Shown: piece by piece, positions 24,401-34,621 of the stretch | How positions within the stretch are numbered: the stretch's first letter is position 1 | How the letters are laid out: the number at the start of each line of letters is the position of its first letter | Source: Tachypleus tridentatus | Taxonomy: Eukaryota > Arthropoda > Merostomata > Xiphosura > Limulidae | NCBI RefSeq assembly: GCF_004210375.1 | Contig: NC_134830.1 | Span: forward strand, 62,553,576-62,617,575 | DNA: 64,000 nucleotides | Direction: 5' to 3' | Notes under the pieces: generated by a model | Seen by the model: the letters and a program-made list of their open reading frames with translations, nothing else | Told to the model about the DNA's origin: nothing | The model's database searches: none | Made by a program: the position numbers and the translations under genes

Positions 24401-27400
24401 CTTGCGTTCACACCTGAAGCCCATTGATGATAGAGAAAAGCGTGGTCTTGGTGGTGAATCAACAGGCTGTTCTTCTTCGGTGAATTTTTCTTCGCTGGTC
24501 TGGATGCTTTGTTTCTTCTCGTAAGTTTGGTTTGTGTTTTCTGAGTGATGGTAGTCTGTTTTTCTCTTTGAGCTGACGTAGTTATTTTGTGAATGGTCTG
24601 AGTCTGGCTGGTAGTTGAGTTTCGTGAAATTGTAACTGAAGTCTGGCATGATCTATCACTTTTCTTCCTTGGATTGTTAAATCTTGGTGTGTTGTTATAG
24701 TGGGAGTTGTCGTCTTTGGGGTCGAGTTGCCTGTATCTGCATTCGTGTTCTTTCTAGCTGTTTCTGGACTAGGCGGTATTTCCGTAGTTTCCCGTTGAAA
24801 GTTGTCCGTTGGTTGTCTATATTGTCTAGGCACTTTGTTTGACCACGAGTTGATGGGTAGGCGATGCGGGCGTTCGGCTCTTAAGTGAAATATATGATAG
24901 TAACATCCGTCACGTAAAATACAATCAGCACTGTACTTTGACGTTGTCACTATCTTCATGAAGTACATAGGTAGGTTGGCCTAAATTTGAGATTCTATGG
25001 CTAGTTTGATTTCTTATGGTTGTATGGATGAGTCGACGCCCCTGAGGAATACTGAATAAGGACTGACAGGACTTTTGGTAGGGAACAACTTACTTTAATT
25101 TCAGTGTTCCATGGCTGGCATAGATAAACTTGGTCTGCGGTAGTGGCGGGCTGGATGAGAATTCCGCCCCGGCGTAGGATTCGGGTCCTAGAAGGTTCGA
25201 TGGTTACCCCTGGCTTGGCTTGGGCAATGAACATAGCTACTTTTAGCGGCGTGAGGTGCGATGGTAGACCGTCGACAATTATCGGCGATACTGGCGGTAT
25301 AACTGTCGTAGTTGATCCTTTCGTTCTGAAAAGCATATTGGCAGAGATATCAGCACGCCTTACTTGCTCTGTGACTAGCGTAGAACTCGCCAGTGTGTGT
25401 GTAGGTGTATCGGTCTTTTATAGTGTCCTGGTGGATTGTGAAGAGCATGTTGTGATTAGTTGGATTATCACTGTTTCTGATTGGAGGAGAAATTTCCTGT
25501 AGATTCAACTAATGGTAGCCACAGGTTACTCACATCTAACCTGGAATCTATGTTTGGTGAAGGTTTAATAGTGTTAATATAAAATGATTCTTTGATTTTT
25601 CTTGTCTCTCTATTTGTCTGTGTCGATTATTCTAGTTTTTTTGTCAGTTTATTCTATGTCAGTTGACGCGGCGTTCTGTGCAATAGCTGAATTTTGTGTT
25701 TTCATGAGACTTGTACTATCTTTATGTTCTTTTATTCTTTTCGCGAGTTTTCTTCCCATTTCTTCAATGTAAGTATCGTTGCAGGAACACGGAATTTCAT
25801 AGATGACATTTTTGAGATTCTCTTTGGTAGGTCACCGTTTGTTTTTTACCAGAATGGACCTTAAGTTATTGTAGGATTTTCACCGGACTTCTATGTTGAA
25901 TTTTATGGCTATGTGTTTGAGGTTTTCACTGAAATGTTGTAGGTATGGTAGGTAAATGATGGTAGTGGTAGTGACTTTCTGATCTTTTCTTTCTGCCGTG
26001 GTCTTCTTCAAGGAGTTTTTGATGAAGGAGGAGATGTAATCATTCTGTTTAAAACTCTCTACGATATTTTCGCATTATGCTTCGATGGATGTCTTATCGT
26101 AAATATTTTCTGCTCTCTTGTTTAGGCATTGGATTATACCACGTTTTATCGAGGTTGGATGAAAGTACTGGAAGTGTAGGTATCTGTTCGTGTGGGTGGG
26201 TTTTCTGTATACAGTTGTGGCTATTTGTCTTGTTTGTTTGCTGATGAGTATGTCAAGGAACGATAGACTGTTTTGTTTCTCTATTTCCATAGTGAAGTGG
26301 ATTCTTTTGTCTACGGAATTGTGATGTTCTAGGAAGGCTAGTAAGTTTTGATGACTGTGAGGCCAAATAACTAAGGTGTCGTCGACATAACGTCTGTAGA
26401 GACTTGGTTTTATCAGTGTGGATGAAAGGGCTCTTTCTTCAAAGTCTTCCAAGAAAGTCTGCTAGGATTGGAGAGAGTGATGATCCAATGGCTAGACCAT
26501 CTTTTTATTCGTAGAATTCCTTGTTGTATTGGATATAGGTTGATTGTAGGCAAATGGTTGTTAGTTCCATTATGGCGTCTATTTTCATATCTGTTCTGTG
26601 TAGTAAAGAGTGATTATTCAGCAGTCGTTGTCTGGTGATGTGAAGGGTTTCTGAGGTTGGAACATTTGTAAATAGATCTGTGACGTCAAAACTGACCATA
26701 ATATCTGGGGATTTGATGTGTAGCTTTCTGAGTTGTCCTATGAAATCTGTCGAGTTTTGAATGTGATGTTCAGTGTTTTCTCGTAGTTGAGATAAGATAG
26801 GAATTAGGAAAGTAGCCAGTTGATGGCAAGGTGAGTTTTGAGCACTGACGTTAGGCCTTAAAGGTATATTAGGTTTGTGTACCTTTGGTAGTCCATAGAA
26901 CTGAGGAGGGAAATTTTTCTTAGATCTTAAGTCTTTGTTTGCCGTCTTCTCTATAAGGTTTCATCATGAGTATTCTGCCTAAACAATCTGTCAAAGAATT
27001 ACGTTACATATTTATGGTGATTTTGAGAAATTATATCTTATAAATACGGTCGTATCCTTCTTTCATAGACACTTTGATTAATGCTAGCTAATAATCACTG
27101 CTTACGAATAAACGGGACTAAACTGGGTCGTTGTTATGCGCAAAGCTTCCCAATGGACTATCTGTGCTTTTCTCACCTGGAGTGTTAGAACATGGTTATT
27201 AGCATTATAAACTCTCAGCCACCGACAATAAGGGGGCTTCGGAAAATCAGTTGTATTCATTAAGTTGCACATAAAGCATCCTATCCTAGAGCAAAGATCT
27301 AATTATTAAGATAATAATTAATAACTTATTAGGTGTAATGTTGGAGAAATATCGCAACTTTTGTGGACAATAAGAAATTAAAGAAATGCTTCTATTTTAT

Positions 27401-30400
27401 CTATTTACAGTTACAACAAGATTGAGACTTTGCCAGGAGATTTCTTTAACGGTATGCCCAGTCTTCAACGGTTATATCTGGACTACAACAAAATAAAAAC
27501 GCTTCACGAAAACCCTTGGAAACAGATCTGGGGCGAGTTAACACATTTGGATCTCACAGGTAAATCTTGTTTCTTCGTTGTGGTAAACATTTAAAATTAA
27601 TGTATATATATATATATATATATATTATACATTTGTTTATATTTATTTATTTATATAAATTCAGAGGTCGAGTAAGTTATATTCTGAATTCTCAATACGT
27701 CGTTATAGACCAAGGTGCTATGTCTTTTCATTTTCTATCTGTCGATAGTGCATCCTGACAGTAGTCCTGCAGCGTAGTTTCCATTACAGAGAGATCCGTC
27801 ATAGTACCTTCATGTACAAAGCATTTTTTTTTCACTGTGCCTTTTCATAAACCATCTCGTTTACGAGGACGACGGTTTCTCAGCACGTTTCAGCAATCCA
27901 ATAGTAGAGAAATCCATAGCTTGGACCAGTATATTTTTATATTCAAAGAACTTATGAGTGAACCAAGTAGCAATGTGTAATACGTCAACCACACCACATC
28001 CAGTGCTTACAAGCCTTTTGACCAATATCTGGGTTTCTCAGGCCGAGTAGAAAACAGCAGACGTAGTTGTGGTCTAGGTTTTGTTTATATCATCATTTAC
28101 TTATTAAATAGCATATATTTCCGTTTCTTTCTACACCTTCTTGAGGTATTTGATGGTTGAACTGATACGCCTGGACCAGCTTGTGTATGTGTGACTTGTG
28201 ACCCTTTTCAGATGAAGAATTTTCTTGATTATGCTGTCTGGGACAAATAGGGCATAAATTTTCCCTCTAACCTCTGTGATTGTGCCGCACTTTACTTACC
28301 ATGATAGGGGTACAACCTGTTTCGTGCAGACACTGGTGCTCCAAGTTGATCAATATTTCTTTGTTTTCCAATGATAGTAAATACAAAAAAACTTCTTCTA
28401 TGTTAGAAGTTCTAAATTTACGACATAGATACATCTTGAAAATCTGAGTGTATGAACATTTTGGAACGGAAAATGATGTTACGTACCTTCCCCAAATGCC
28501 TACGAACCGTGGACAACGTCAAAATGTAGTTCTGATGCATTAGGTTCCACAACGATTTTGTAACGGCTGTCATTATTGCATGATTTATTAATCTACATAT
28601 TGAAAATCATCGTTTCGATATAACAGACAATCTTTGCGTTTGATAGCAAGGAAATGTATTTGGGTATTTTCTTCCGTTTGACCGTTAAAAAAAAACACTC
28701 TTAAAATTACTTGGCAATGTCTTAATGATTTGCAACGAAAGGATCTAAATCACGATTCCCTGCTATTAGGATGATGTTTAGGTTTAAGTACGTTTTTCTG
28801 TTATAATTTCCTGTTGCCTCAGTTGTGCGATTAAAATCCATGTAAAGAAACACAAGTGAAGCTACAAGTTTCTGCGGTTCTGCTTTCTTCCACAATTTTT
28901 GAAATCTACGTAATATGCAAAACACATTTAAAAGTCTTAGTAAGTGCTCAGTAACCCATGGATGTTTTTTTCTTTACAACTATGTAAATCTAGACTACAG
29001 GCGGTGCTCATTTTCTACGTAAGGTAACTGTAAATTGAATGGTAATTTAGGCTGTGCATCTTTGCTATTAGAATTGTAAATTACCCGAGGATATCTTTAC
29101 TTCCTTTTACAATTAGCGAGTACAATCTCCTATTATTTCAGAACAATATTAACCATAAATAGTGAATTCGTGTTTAGTTGTTATAAGTTTCCATGCGTCA
29201 AAAGCTCGTATTTTATATATCACTCTACAATTCTGTAACTAGTAGAACTAGGAAGGCCCAGCATGGCCAGTTGGGTTTAGGCGTTCGACTCGTAATCTAA
29301 GGGTCGCGCGTTCGAATCCCCGTCGCACCAAACATGCTTGCCCTTTTAGCCCTGGGGGTGTTATAATGTGACGATCAATCCCATTATTTGTTGGTAAAAG
29401 AGTAGCCCAAGAATTGGCGGTGGATGGTGATGAGTAGCTGCCTTCCTTCTAGTCTTACACTGCTAAATTAGGGACGGCTAGCGCAGATATACCTCGTGTA
29501 GCTTTGGGCGAAATTCAAGAGGTCTAGAAGTTAAGTTTTCATTCTACAACAGATTTATGATTAGTAGCACAAATGCTATGTTACAGTTGTTTGTTAGAGT
29601 TATATATTTTTGCTTGTAAATCAATAATAATAAAAACGTAAACATTTAATATCATGCTTTCTGGTAAACTAGGACTTAGTAAGCCTGTTAACTACAGGGG
29701 ATACATTTTTAATTAGTCTATATATTTTTGTAAATACGTAAACATCAATAAAAAATAAACCATCCAAACACTAGAGTAATTGGAATAAGCTGCAACTTTG
29801 ACAGAAAAAATTAAAGGCATAGTAGTAATTAGAAGAATTTCTGCGCAGTTAGCCCTCGATTCTGGTTGCTGTATTAAGGATATTGTCTTTAATTAACTAC
29901 ATTACATCAGTCATTGTGTATTACGCTATAGGCTTAACGTATTTTCTGTTTTATTGAAGACTGTTATGAATATCCACTAGTTTAACAACACAAATGAACA
30001 CATAAGTATATAGGTTCATAATTTAAATTGGAACAGAAATTCCGCTGTTGTGATTATCCGTTCTGTAACATATCTGATCAAGCGCCTTTTCACACACCAA
30101 TTAAGAAATTCAACATTTGTACTCGTTGATTTATGAGTAAACGTATATTTGTATTAGAAATTATGTATATAATTGGGTAGTTAAAGTTTGTAGACTTCAG
30201 GAAACCGTACAAAATAGTTTGATACAACAAGAATGGTCTAGTACGATCGTGTTATGCACATCATTACGTAGATACGCACTGGTTTGTTTGCTTTGAATTT
30301 CGCGCAAAGCTACACAAGGGCTATCTGCGTTAGTCGTCCCTAATTTAGCAGTATAAGAGTAGGAGGAAGCAGCTAGTCATCACCACCCAACTCTTGGGCT

Positions 30401-31088
30401 ACTCTTTTACCAACGAATAGTGGGATTGTCTGTTACGTTATAACGCCCCCACGGCTGAAAGGGCGAGCATGTTTTGTGTGACGAGGATTCGAACTGAAGT
30501 CGACTTGAAGATGAAAGGCGGAAGACTTTCGAAACGTCGTCCTCTACACTTATGTCTCCACAACAGGCAGTTGCCATCCATTCTACAAAGTTTCATCATG
30601 AATACTCTGCCTAAACAATCTATCAAAGAATATCTAATACTGCGCTTTCTTTCTACATTTATATTTTAAATTCTGAAACAACTAGACCGATGTGTTTATA
30701 GTTCTAAGAATTCTAAGTTACATTATTCTGTGCCACCTTGTTTCATCAACTGATTGAACAGATATATTTCGTCAAATATTAATTATTTCTAGTTTGTTTT
30801 GATTTTTTTGTTTACTCTCCAGGAAACCAAATTACGTGTGACTGTTCGATAAAATGGATGACAGAATTATTGCTGCCATGTTTTTTATTCGGAGTTTGTG
30901 CAGAACCACGGGGTCTGAGAGATAAAAAACTTACTTCTTTGTGGCCTTGGGATTTAGAATGCACGGTGCATAGGTCTTCGTCGGCTTCCCAAAATGATCC
31001 CAAGTCCAGTTATTCTACACGCAGTGTTCCCTTTTCAAAATACAGAACAAAATGCCAAACGATTATGAAAATGAACCACGAGACTTAG
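21449..31088 (+). CDS. Secreted leucine-rich-repeat protein, Oplophorus luciferase non-catalytic-subunit-like, 3 coding exons
   Basis: Coding exons are 21449-22185, 27411-27559 and 30823-31088 (stop TAG 31086-31088), 383 residues with matching phases. The acceptor ttttag ends at 21446, just before the ATG, so a 5' untranslated exon lies upstream. A signal peptide covers about residues 1-26 (hydrophobic FNFLFVISYIFATTCDA). A short Cys-rich N-cap follows (CSEIEDLNPCSCTDF), then a divergent region and about six LRRs: LNTLDLTGNHL, LRFLHLKQNQI, LKILDLSENQI, LENLYLSYNKI (crossing intron 1), LQRLYLDYNKI and LTHLDLTGNQI (crossing intron 2). It ends with a C-cap-like CDCSIKWM and further cysteines. 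The product is probably extracellular. Arthropod proteins of this build are commonly named after the Oplophorus luciferase 35-kDa subunit, but luminescence is not implied. The partner or ligand is unknown. Both introns are loaded with repeats. Confidence 0.88.
22456..22697 (+). repeat. tRNA-derived SINE, family A
   Basis: ggccaggcatggacgggtgg, the B box acaggttcgaatt, then ggtaaaagattatccc, ggtggtaatgactagctatt and gcaggtagccctcg. It lies in LRR intron 1 and is inverted relative to 22803-23063. Confidence 0.85.
22803..23063 (-). repeat. tRNA-derived SINE, family A, full length
   Basis: Starts gaatttcgcgcaaatctaca and ends ccacctggccatgccgggcc. The B box reads in reverse as gcattcgaacccgtgac. 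It lies in LRR intron 1. Confidence 0.92.
23326..23402 (+). repeat. tRNA-derived SINE, family B, 5'-truncated remnant
   Basis: Retains ttgacacagcagatagccaa, then tgtggatttgctgtaagaaa and a short tail. Confidence 0.6.
23673..23684. repeat. Target-site duplication of the PLE, left copy
   Basis: attacgttacat, identical to 26998-27009. Confidence 0.8.
23742..23777 (-). ncRNA. Hammerhead-ribozyme-like motif in the PLE tail (degenerate)
   Basis: On the minus strand: TTTAAGA, then stem II GAAAG/CTTTC around gcggaaga, then GAAAC followed by GTCGTC. This parallels the hammerhead core (CUGANGA, stem II, GAAA). The first core box is altered, so this copy is unlikely to cleave. Confidence 0.4.
24389..25336 (-). 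pseudogene. Gag-like open frame within the Penelope-like element, disrupted
   Basis: The first part (25336-25001) reads PIIVDGLPSHLTPLKVAMF, then RILRRGGILIQPATTADQVY and LCQPWN. This is the pattern of the RNA-binding gag-like domain found before zinc knuckles in retroelement ORF1 proteins. It continues in other frames (24968-24582 and 24649-24389) with CYYHIFHLRAERPH, possibly a degraded CCHC knuckle, and then a Thr/Pro/Ser/Lys-rich tail. It lies downstream of the RT-endonuclease on the same strand, which fits a head-to-tail or permuted copy. The family assignment is by pattern only. Confidence 0.5.
25560..26945 (-). pseudogene. Penelope-like RT plus GIY-YIG endonuclease, 5'-truncated and disrupted
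   Basis: RT motifs in order on the minus strand: GLPKVHKPNIPLRP (about 26900), SFDVTDLFTNVP (about 26690), GLAIGSSLSPILADF (about 26490) and YVDD (about 26390). Then come SFLDILISK and VYRKPTHTNRYLHFQ, typical of PLEs. The endonuclease part at about 25810-25560 has VIYEIPC, the two Cys of CSC, and TYIEEMGRKLAKRIKEH; the usual TYIGE has Glu in place of Gly here. A TAA stop at about 26507 (after EFYE), a frame change near 26455, and several stops after about 25670 make it non-functional. PLEs copy RNA into DNA at exposed ends or nicks. Confidence 0.88.
26998..27009. repeat. Target-site duplication of the PLE, right copy
   Basis: attacgttacat, identical to 23673-23684. Bases outside the 12-mer differ on both sides. 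Confidence 0.8.
27136..27240 (-). repeat. Degenerate tRNA-derived SINE, family B
   Basis: Weak but ordered match: ttatgcgcaaagcttcccaa, tggactatctgtgcttt, ttattagcattataa, ending near ataaggggg. Confidence 0.5.
27601..27626. repeat. (TA)n microsatellite
   Basis: TA dinucleotide run in LRR intron 2, just after exon 2. Confidence 0.9.
27630..29250. other. LRR intron 2 sequence of unknown origin
   Basis: No SINE is seen. The part at 27.77-28.56 kb has higher complexity than plain intron and could be a decayed mobile element, but I cannot assign it. Confidence 0.3.
29255..29522 (+). repeat. tRNA-derived SINE, family A, full length
   Basis: Starts ggcccagcatggccagttgg, has the B box cgcgttcgaatccccgt, and ends tagctttgggcgaaattcaa. 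It lies in LRR intron 2. Confidence 0.92.
30290..30490 (-). repeat. tRNA-derived SINE, family A, head lost at a PLE junction
   Basis: Begins tttgaatttcgcgcaaagct and runs to tgtgacgaggattcgaactg. There the tRNA-like head should continue, but the sequence switches to a PLE tail. Confidence 0.88.
30491..30630 (+). mobile_element. Penelope-like element tail fragment with hammerhead-like motif
   Basis: Matches the terminal sequence at 23685-23780 (reverse complement): gaaaggcggaagactttcga, then ctccacaacaggcagttgcc, then aagtttcatcatgaat. It extends on through ctctgcctaaacaatct, the same piece that caps the other end of the big PLE at 26955-26997. The tail is in + orientation in LRR intron 2. 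Confidence 0.8.
30505..30540 (+). ncRNA. Hammerhead-ribozyme-like motif, second copy (degenerate)
   Basis: TTGAAGA (30505-30511), stem II GAAAG (30513-30517) pairing with CTTTC (30526-30530), then GAAAC (30531-30535) and GTCGTC. It fits the hammerhead core except at the first base of the CUGANGA box. Confidence 0.4.
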
Positions 31089-31213
31089 GTTACATAAGAC
31101 ACCTGCTTCTTGAACGAATTTGTAACTTTTATGAATTCAAATGCATGTGAAGTTTAAATATTTACTCGAAATATGCACCTTTTAAAATCTTTTTATCAGA
31201 CTCATAATATTAA

Positions 31214-31219
31214 AATAAA
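31214..31219 (+). promoter_or_regulatory. Candidate polyadenylation signal AATAAA for the LRR gene
   Basis: First AATAAA after the stop codon, about 125 bases downstream. Plausible by position, but AT-rich context makes chance matches likely. Confidence 0.4.
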
Positions 31220-32228
31220 TAAAATAAGTTAACAGAATGAATAAGTAAGGTATATGTATTGATTTGAACGTAGTTATTAAAATATTTCACCAAGGTGCTT
31301 TTATTTGGTTTGTTTCATTCTACAGTTTGTTAATTTGAATATGCTCACAAACTCTCTTTTCATTATTTTCCTTTTTACATTTTCATGTTACGAATGTGCG
31401 CATAAACCAAATGATTATATTGTAGTATACGAAAAAGTTCGTAAAAAACAAATAAGTGCTCACACCTCAAATTTTACTAAGTTAATTAAATTGAACTTGA
31501 AAAGAGCAAACGTTTCTTCATCATATTTAATCAGCAACAAATAAAACACGTTTATTAAACACAACGCTGCATATTGATCTATTTGAACTACATCCACTGT
31601 AAAGACCGAGACTTTAATTGTTAAGAGAAAACATACATAGCCTTCTGTGTGAATTTGTGAGAAATAAACAATTTCACTTTAGTTTTATTCGAACATATGC
31701 ATATCAGTATAAAGATCTTTCTCTGTGACTCAGTTCTACGTGTGTAACTTCACTAGAACATTTCTACGTGTACCTTTCAGTAGAACATTTCATTTGTCTG
31801 ATGTAAATTGTCGAGAAACTGTCCTCGGAGATTTACTAATGCCAGCGGTGCTCAGTGTGTCATGCTTAATAGTCATCCTGCATAGTAAGCTCATTTGCAT
31901 TTAAATACCGACTTTGACATGCTAGTGAACATCTCCACCATAGAAATGGTAATTTTCCATTTCACTCATCAAAATCGGTGACCATTACGAGTTTATCCAC
32001 GAAGATTTTATTGTGTTGTTAAACAAAATGAAAGAAAGACAAATTATATAAAAAATCGTTGACCTATCGCCTAAATAATGAAGAAAAAATAAATACATAG
32101 GTCAAGGACTTCAAATGAATGTAGTGCTTAATAAAACGATGAACTGTGCGAAAGGAAATTATAATTGTATGATCTACTCCTTACATAATCGATAATGTTA
32201 ACAAGTTTATACAAGATGAATCAAGTTG
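31220..32228. other. No feature seen
   Basis: AT-rich flank downstream of the LRR gene. The short open frame at 31305-31544 has no recognisable domain. Confidence 0.4.
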
Positions 32229-32348
32229 AAGTGCCACACTAAACATGCTCGCTCTTTCAGCTGTGGGAGTGTTATAATGTGTTGGCAGTGGGTGGTGATG
32301 ACTAGCTGCCTTTCCTCTATATTACACTGCTAAATTAGGATTTCTATG
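32229..32348 (+). repeat. tRNA-derived SINE, family A, truncated at both ends
   Basis: Body only: aaacatgctcgctctttcag, then tggcagtgggtggtgatgac and cactgctaaattagga. The piece normally between gttataatgtg and ttggc is deleted. Confidence 0.8.
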
Positions 32349-32489
32349 CACGTGGTGGGCAGTTTTCTGTTTAACTACAAACAAACAATTTATGAGGCAA
32401 CAAAGTTGTAGTTTTCTTTGCTATCTGGAACTAATATAATGAGTTTTATATGAAACATCAGGAATCATATAATAAGATCAATCATAATG

Positions 32490-32708
32490 TAAAAACCATA
32501 TATCAGCGTAATAGAAACGATGATGTTCTTTTAAAACTTTACAAACATATAAAAATATAAAAACCATGTGTCATAAAACTCTACAAAGATGTAAAAACAG
32601 TATGTCAAGGTAATATAAACCATAGTGCTCTTATAAAACTTTACAAATATATAAAAACCATATGTCAAGATAATAGAAACAATGATGTTCTTGTAAAACC
32701 TTACAAAA
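32490..32708. repeat. Imperfect tandem repeat, unit about 60 bp, about 3.5 copies
   Basis: The unit runs aaaaaccatatgtcaaggta, then atagaaacaatgatgttctt, then ttataaaactttacaaatat. The second copy is shortened. Confidence 0.75.
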
Positions 32709-32723
32709 ACGAAAGTTCTTTTC

Positions 32724-32800
32724 CCTTCAGTGGACTCAGCAGATAGCCCAAAGTGACTTTGCTATAAGAAAACGCACACACACGCTCGCACGCAAGGACG
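32724..32800 (+). repeat. tRNA-derived SINE, family B, 3' part
   Basis: ttcagtggactcagcagata, gcccaaagtgactttgctat, then aagaaaacgcacacacacgc. Confidence 0.75.
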
Positions 32801-33214
32801 AAATACCTTTTAAAGAAAAATTAACGTGTATCAGAATAGCTGATAAATGTATTTATAAGTACATATAACCAACCAACTAATCGAGATTAGAAATGATGAC
32901 TTAAAGAATGTAACTTTATAAGATATTAAATTTAAACAAAAATACGTGAGCAACTAAGTCCGGGAATTATTTATTGCCTTAGTAGTTATTCCTTATCTAG
33001 TTATCTAATTTAACCTAAGATTGATTGCTAAGTATAATCACCAGTAGAGGACCCACTTTGAAAGAACTTATACGTGAGCCTCACTCTAAATAGCTCTCCA
33101 GCCGTACTGTTTATCTACGAACAAACAAACACTAAATTACAGTGTATCAGTTAGGAAGACCAATAACTGTTGCAGATAGCTGGAGTGAAGACGCCATAAG
33201 ATTCTTTGTTTTCT
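32801..33214. other. No feature seen
   Basis: AT-rich spacer. Confidence 0.35.
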
Positions 33215-33262
33215 GAATTTCTTGCAAAGCTATTCGAGAGCTATGTGCGCTGGCGTCTCTAT
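33215..33262 (-). repeat. tRNA-derived SINE, family A, tail fragment
   Basis: gaatttcttgcaaagctatt followed by cgagagctatgtgcgct matches the family-A 3' end in reverse. Confidence 0.55.
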
Positions 33263-33609
33263 GTTATTAAACACTACTTTACATCTGATTTGTTAATAAA
33301 TGAAAAAAAACATTACTTCATCAACTTAACCTATTTCAGATCATAACAGTTATTGTTCATGCAATCTTGTATTATAAATAGTGTCTTAAGAACTATGTCT
33401 GTCGTATCTCAGCAGGCTTAATGAATCACGGTGGTAAACGAAAGACCTCATCAGAGAGAAGATATAGCGTGGTTGACAAATTGTTATAGTTTATCTTTTA
33501 CATCCATTCTTGTGTTCTTAAGATTAACTATTTTAAACTTTCTTTAATTTAAGAACGAATGTTTTGTTACTTGAAATAACAGTTATAATATAAATGCTTA
33601 TTTTCCCAA

Positions 33610-33732
33610 GGTCCCTCCGCTGAGACAACGGTAAGTCTTCGTATTTTCAACTCTAAAATTAGGCGTTCGATTCCCCTTGGTGGACACAGCAGATTGTTCG
33701 GTGTGGCTTTTCTGTAAGAATAACATACACAT
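33610..33732 (+). repeat. tRNA-derived SINE, family B
   Basis: gtccctccgctgagacaacg, the B box gcgttcgattcccc, ggtggacacagcagat, gtgtggcttttctgtaagaa. Confidence 0.8.
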
Positions 33733-34595
33733 TTAACAAAATTTGACCCAAAGTACAATTGAAGTTTTAACCTTTTTTTAGATAATTGTATAATTATCGG
33801 AGAAAACCATTAAATTAGCACTAACGTATCCTACAGGCAGATACATCCGCATAGGTATTTAAATTGTTTTCCTAACAATGACCCAAAACGTGTAAATACT
33901 ACTATTATTTATTAACACAAACATCTGGAAGACTTAAATAGATTTTGTTCGGTTTTGATTAACCCGTAGAAATAATACATCGAGGATTCCCGATTATGAA
34001 GCCATTAGAAACGGGAACAGAAATAATCGTATCCTAAACATGCTGTTACTCAAGTTACAATACATTTTCATTTCCTAATCTATAAGCACGAATGTTCCAT
34101 TCAACAAAGGTCTGATCCTTAAGAAAGGCCACATCTTAAGAGCTAGAAATTAGGTTCATGGTACAGATACAATTTTGTGTAGGAAGTAGCACTGGCTACG
34201 TGGCTGCGGCTTCGGAGGTCATTATGAGGCCGCTAAATAAGGTCAAAGTGACCAATATAGCAATTGTTGGCCGAACTGTTTTGGAAATGTGTGACCAAGA
34301 TGGCTATTATTAACGTTTCTTCTCTGTGATATAACAATATACAACTTCGTGTAGCCTTCATTTGCTTCTCCACACATTCTCTATTTCCCCTCTCCCTCTG
34401 TGCTCCCCCCCATGTCTACTCTTTAACTCCCTTTAACCTATTTCACATCAAAACAGTTGCTGTTCATACACTATAAACCACAAACTCGCTTTATCTACAT
34501 CTTTGCATCGGCAAAATTTCATGTAAGGTTTGTTGCAATGAGAAGAGAATGAATCAGTTCTTCATTAAATTGAATGATAATAGTTTGTTTTTGTT
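33733..34595. other. No feature seen
   Basis: Unassigned spacer. No repeat family or coding exon could be supported. Confidence 0.35.
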
Positions 34596-34621
34596 TTTTT
34601 AGAATTTCGCACAAAGCTACT

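Larger units (their letters stand above)
23685..26997 (-). mobile_element. Penelope-like retroelement inserted in LRR intron 1, flanked by 12-bp duplications
   Basis: The insertion lies between two copies of attacgttacat (23673-23684 and 26998-27009). Reading the minus strand from 26940 it encodes FYGLPKVHKPNIPLRP, then VSFDVTDLFTNVP, then SLYRRYVDDTLVIWP (reverse transcriptase). A GIY-YIG-type endonuclease segment follows, with NVIYEIPCSCNDTYIEEMGR, and then a gag-like frame. The end near 23700-23780 carries a tail with a hammerhead-like motif. The other end (about 26955-26997) is a piece of that same tail in the opposite orientation. The RT lacks its N-terminus, and stops and frameshifts interrupt the frames, so it is dead. 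It is antisense to the host gene. Confidence 0.88.

Noticed and set aside
25143..25502. 119-codon + strand frame
   Set aside because: It is the antisense shadow of the gag-like frame of the PLE.
28722..28925. piggyBac transposase remnant
   Set aside because: The resemblance rests on a few residues with no catalytic Asp seen. It is kept only as a weak finding.
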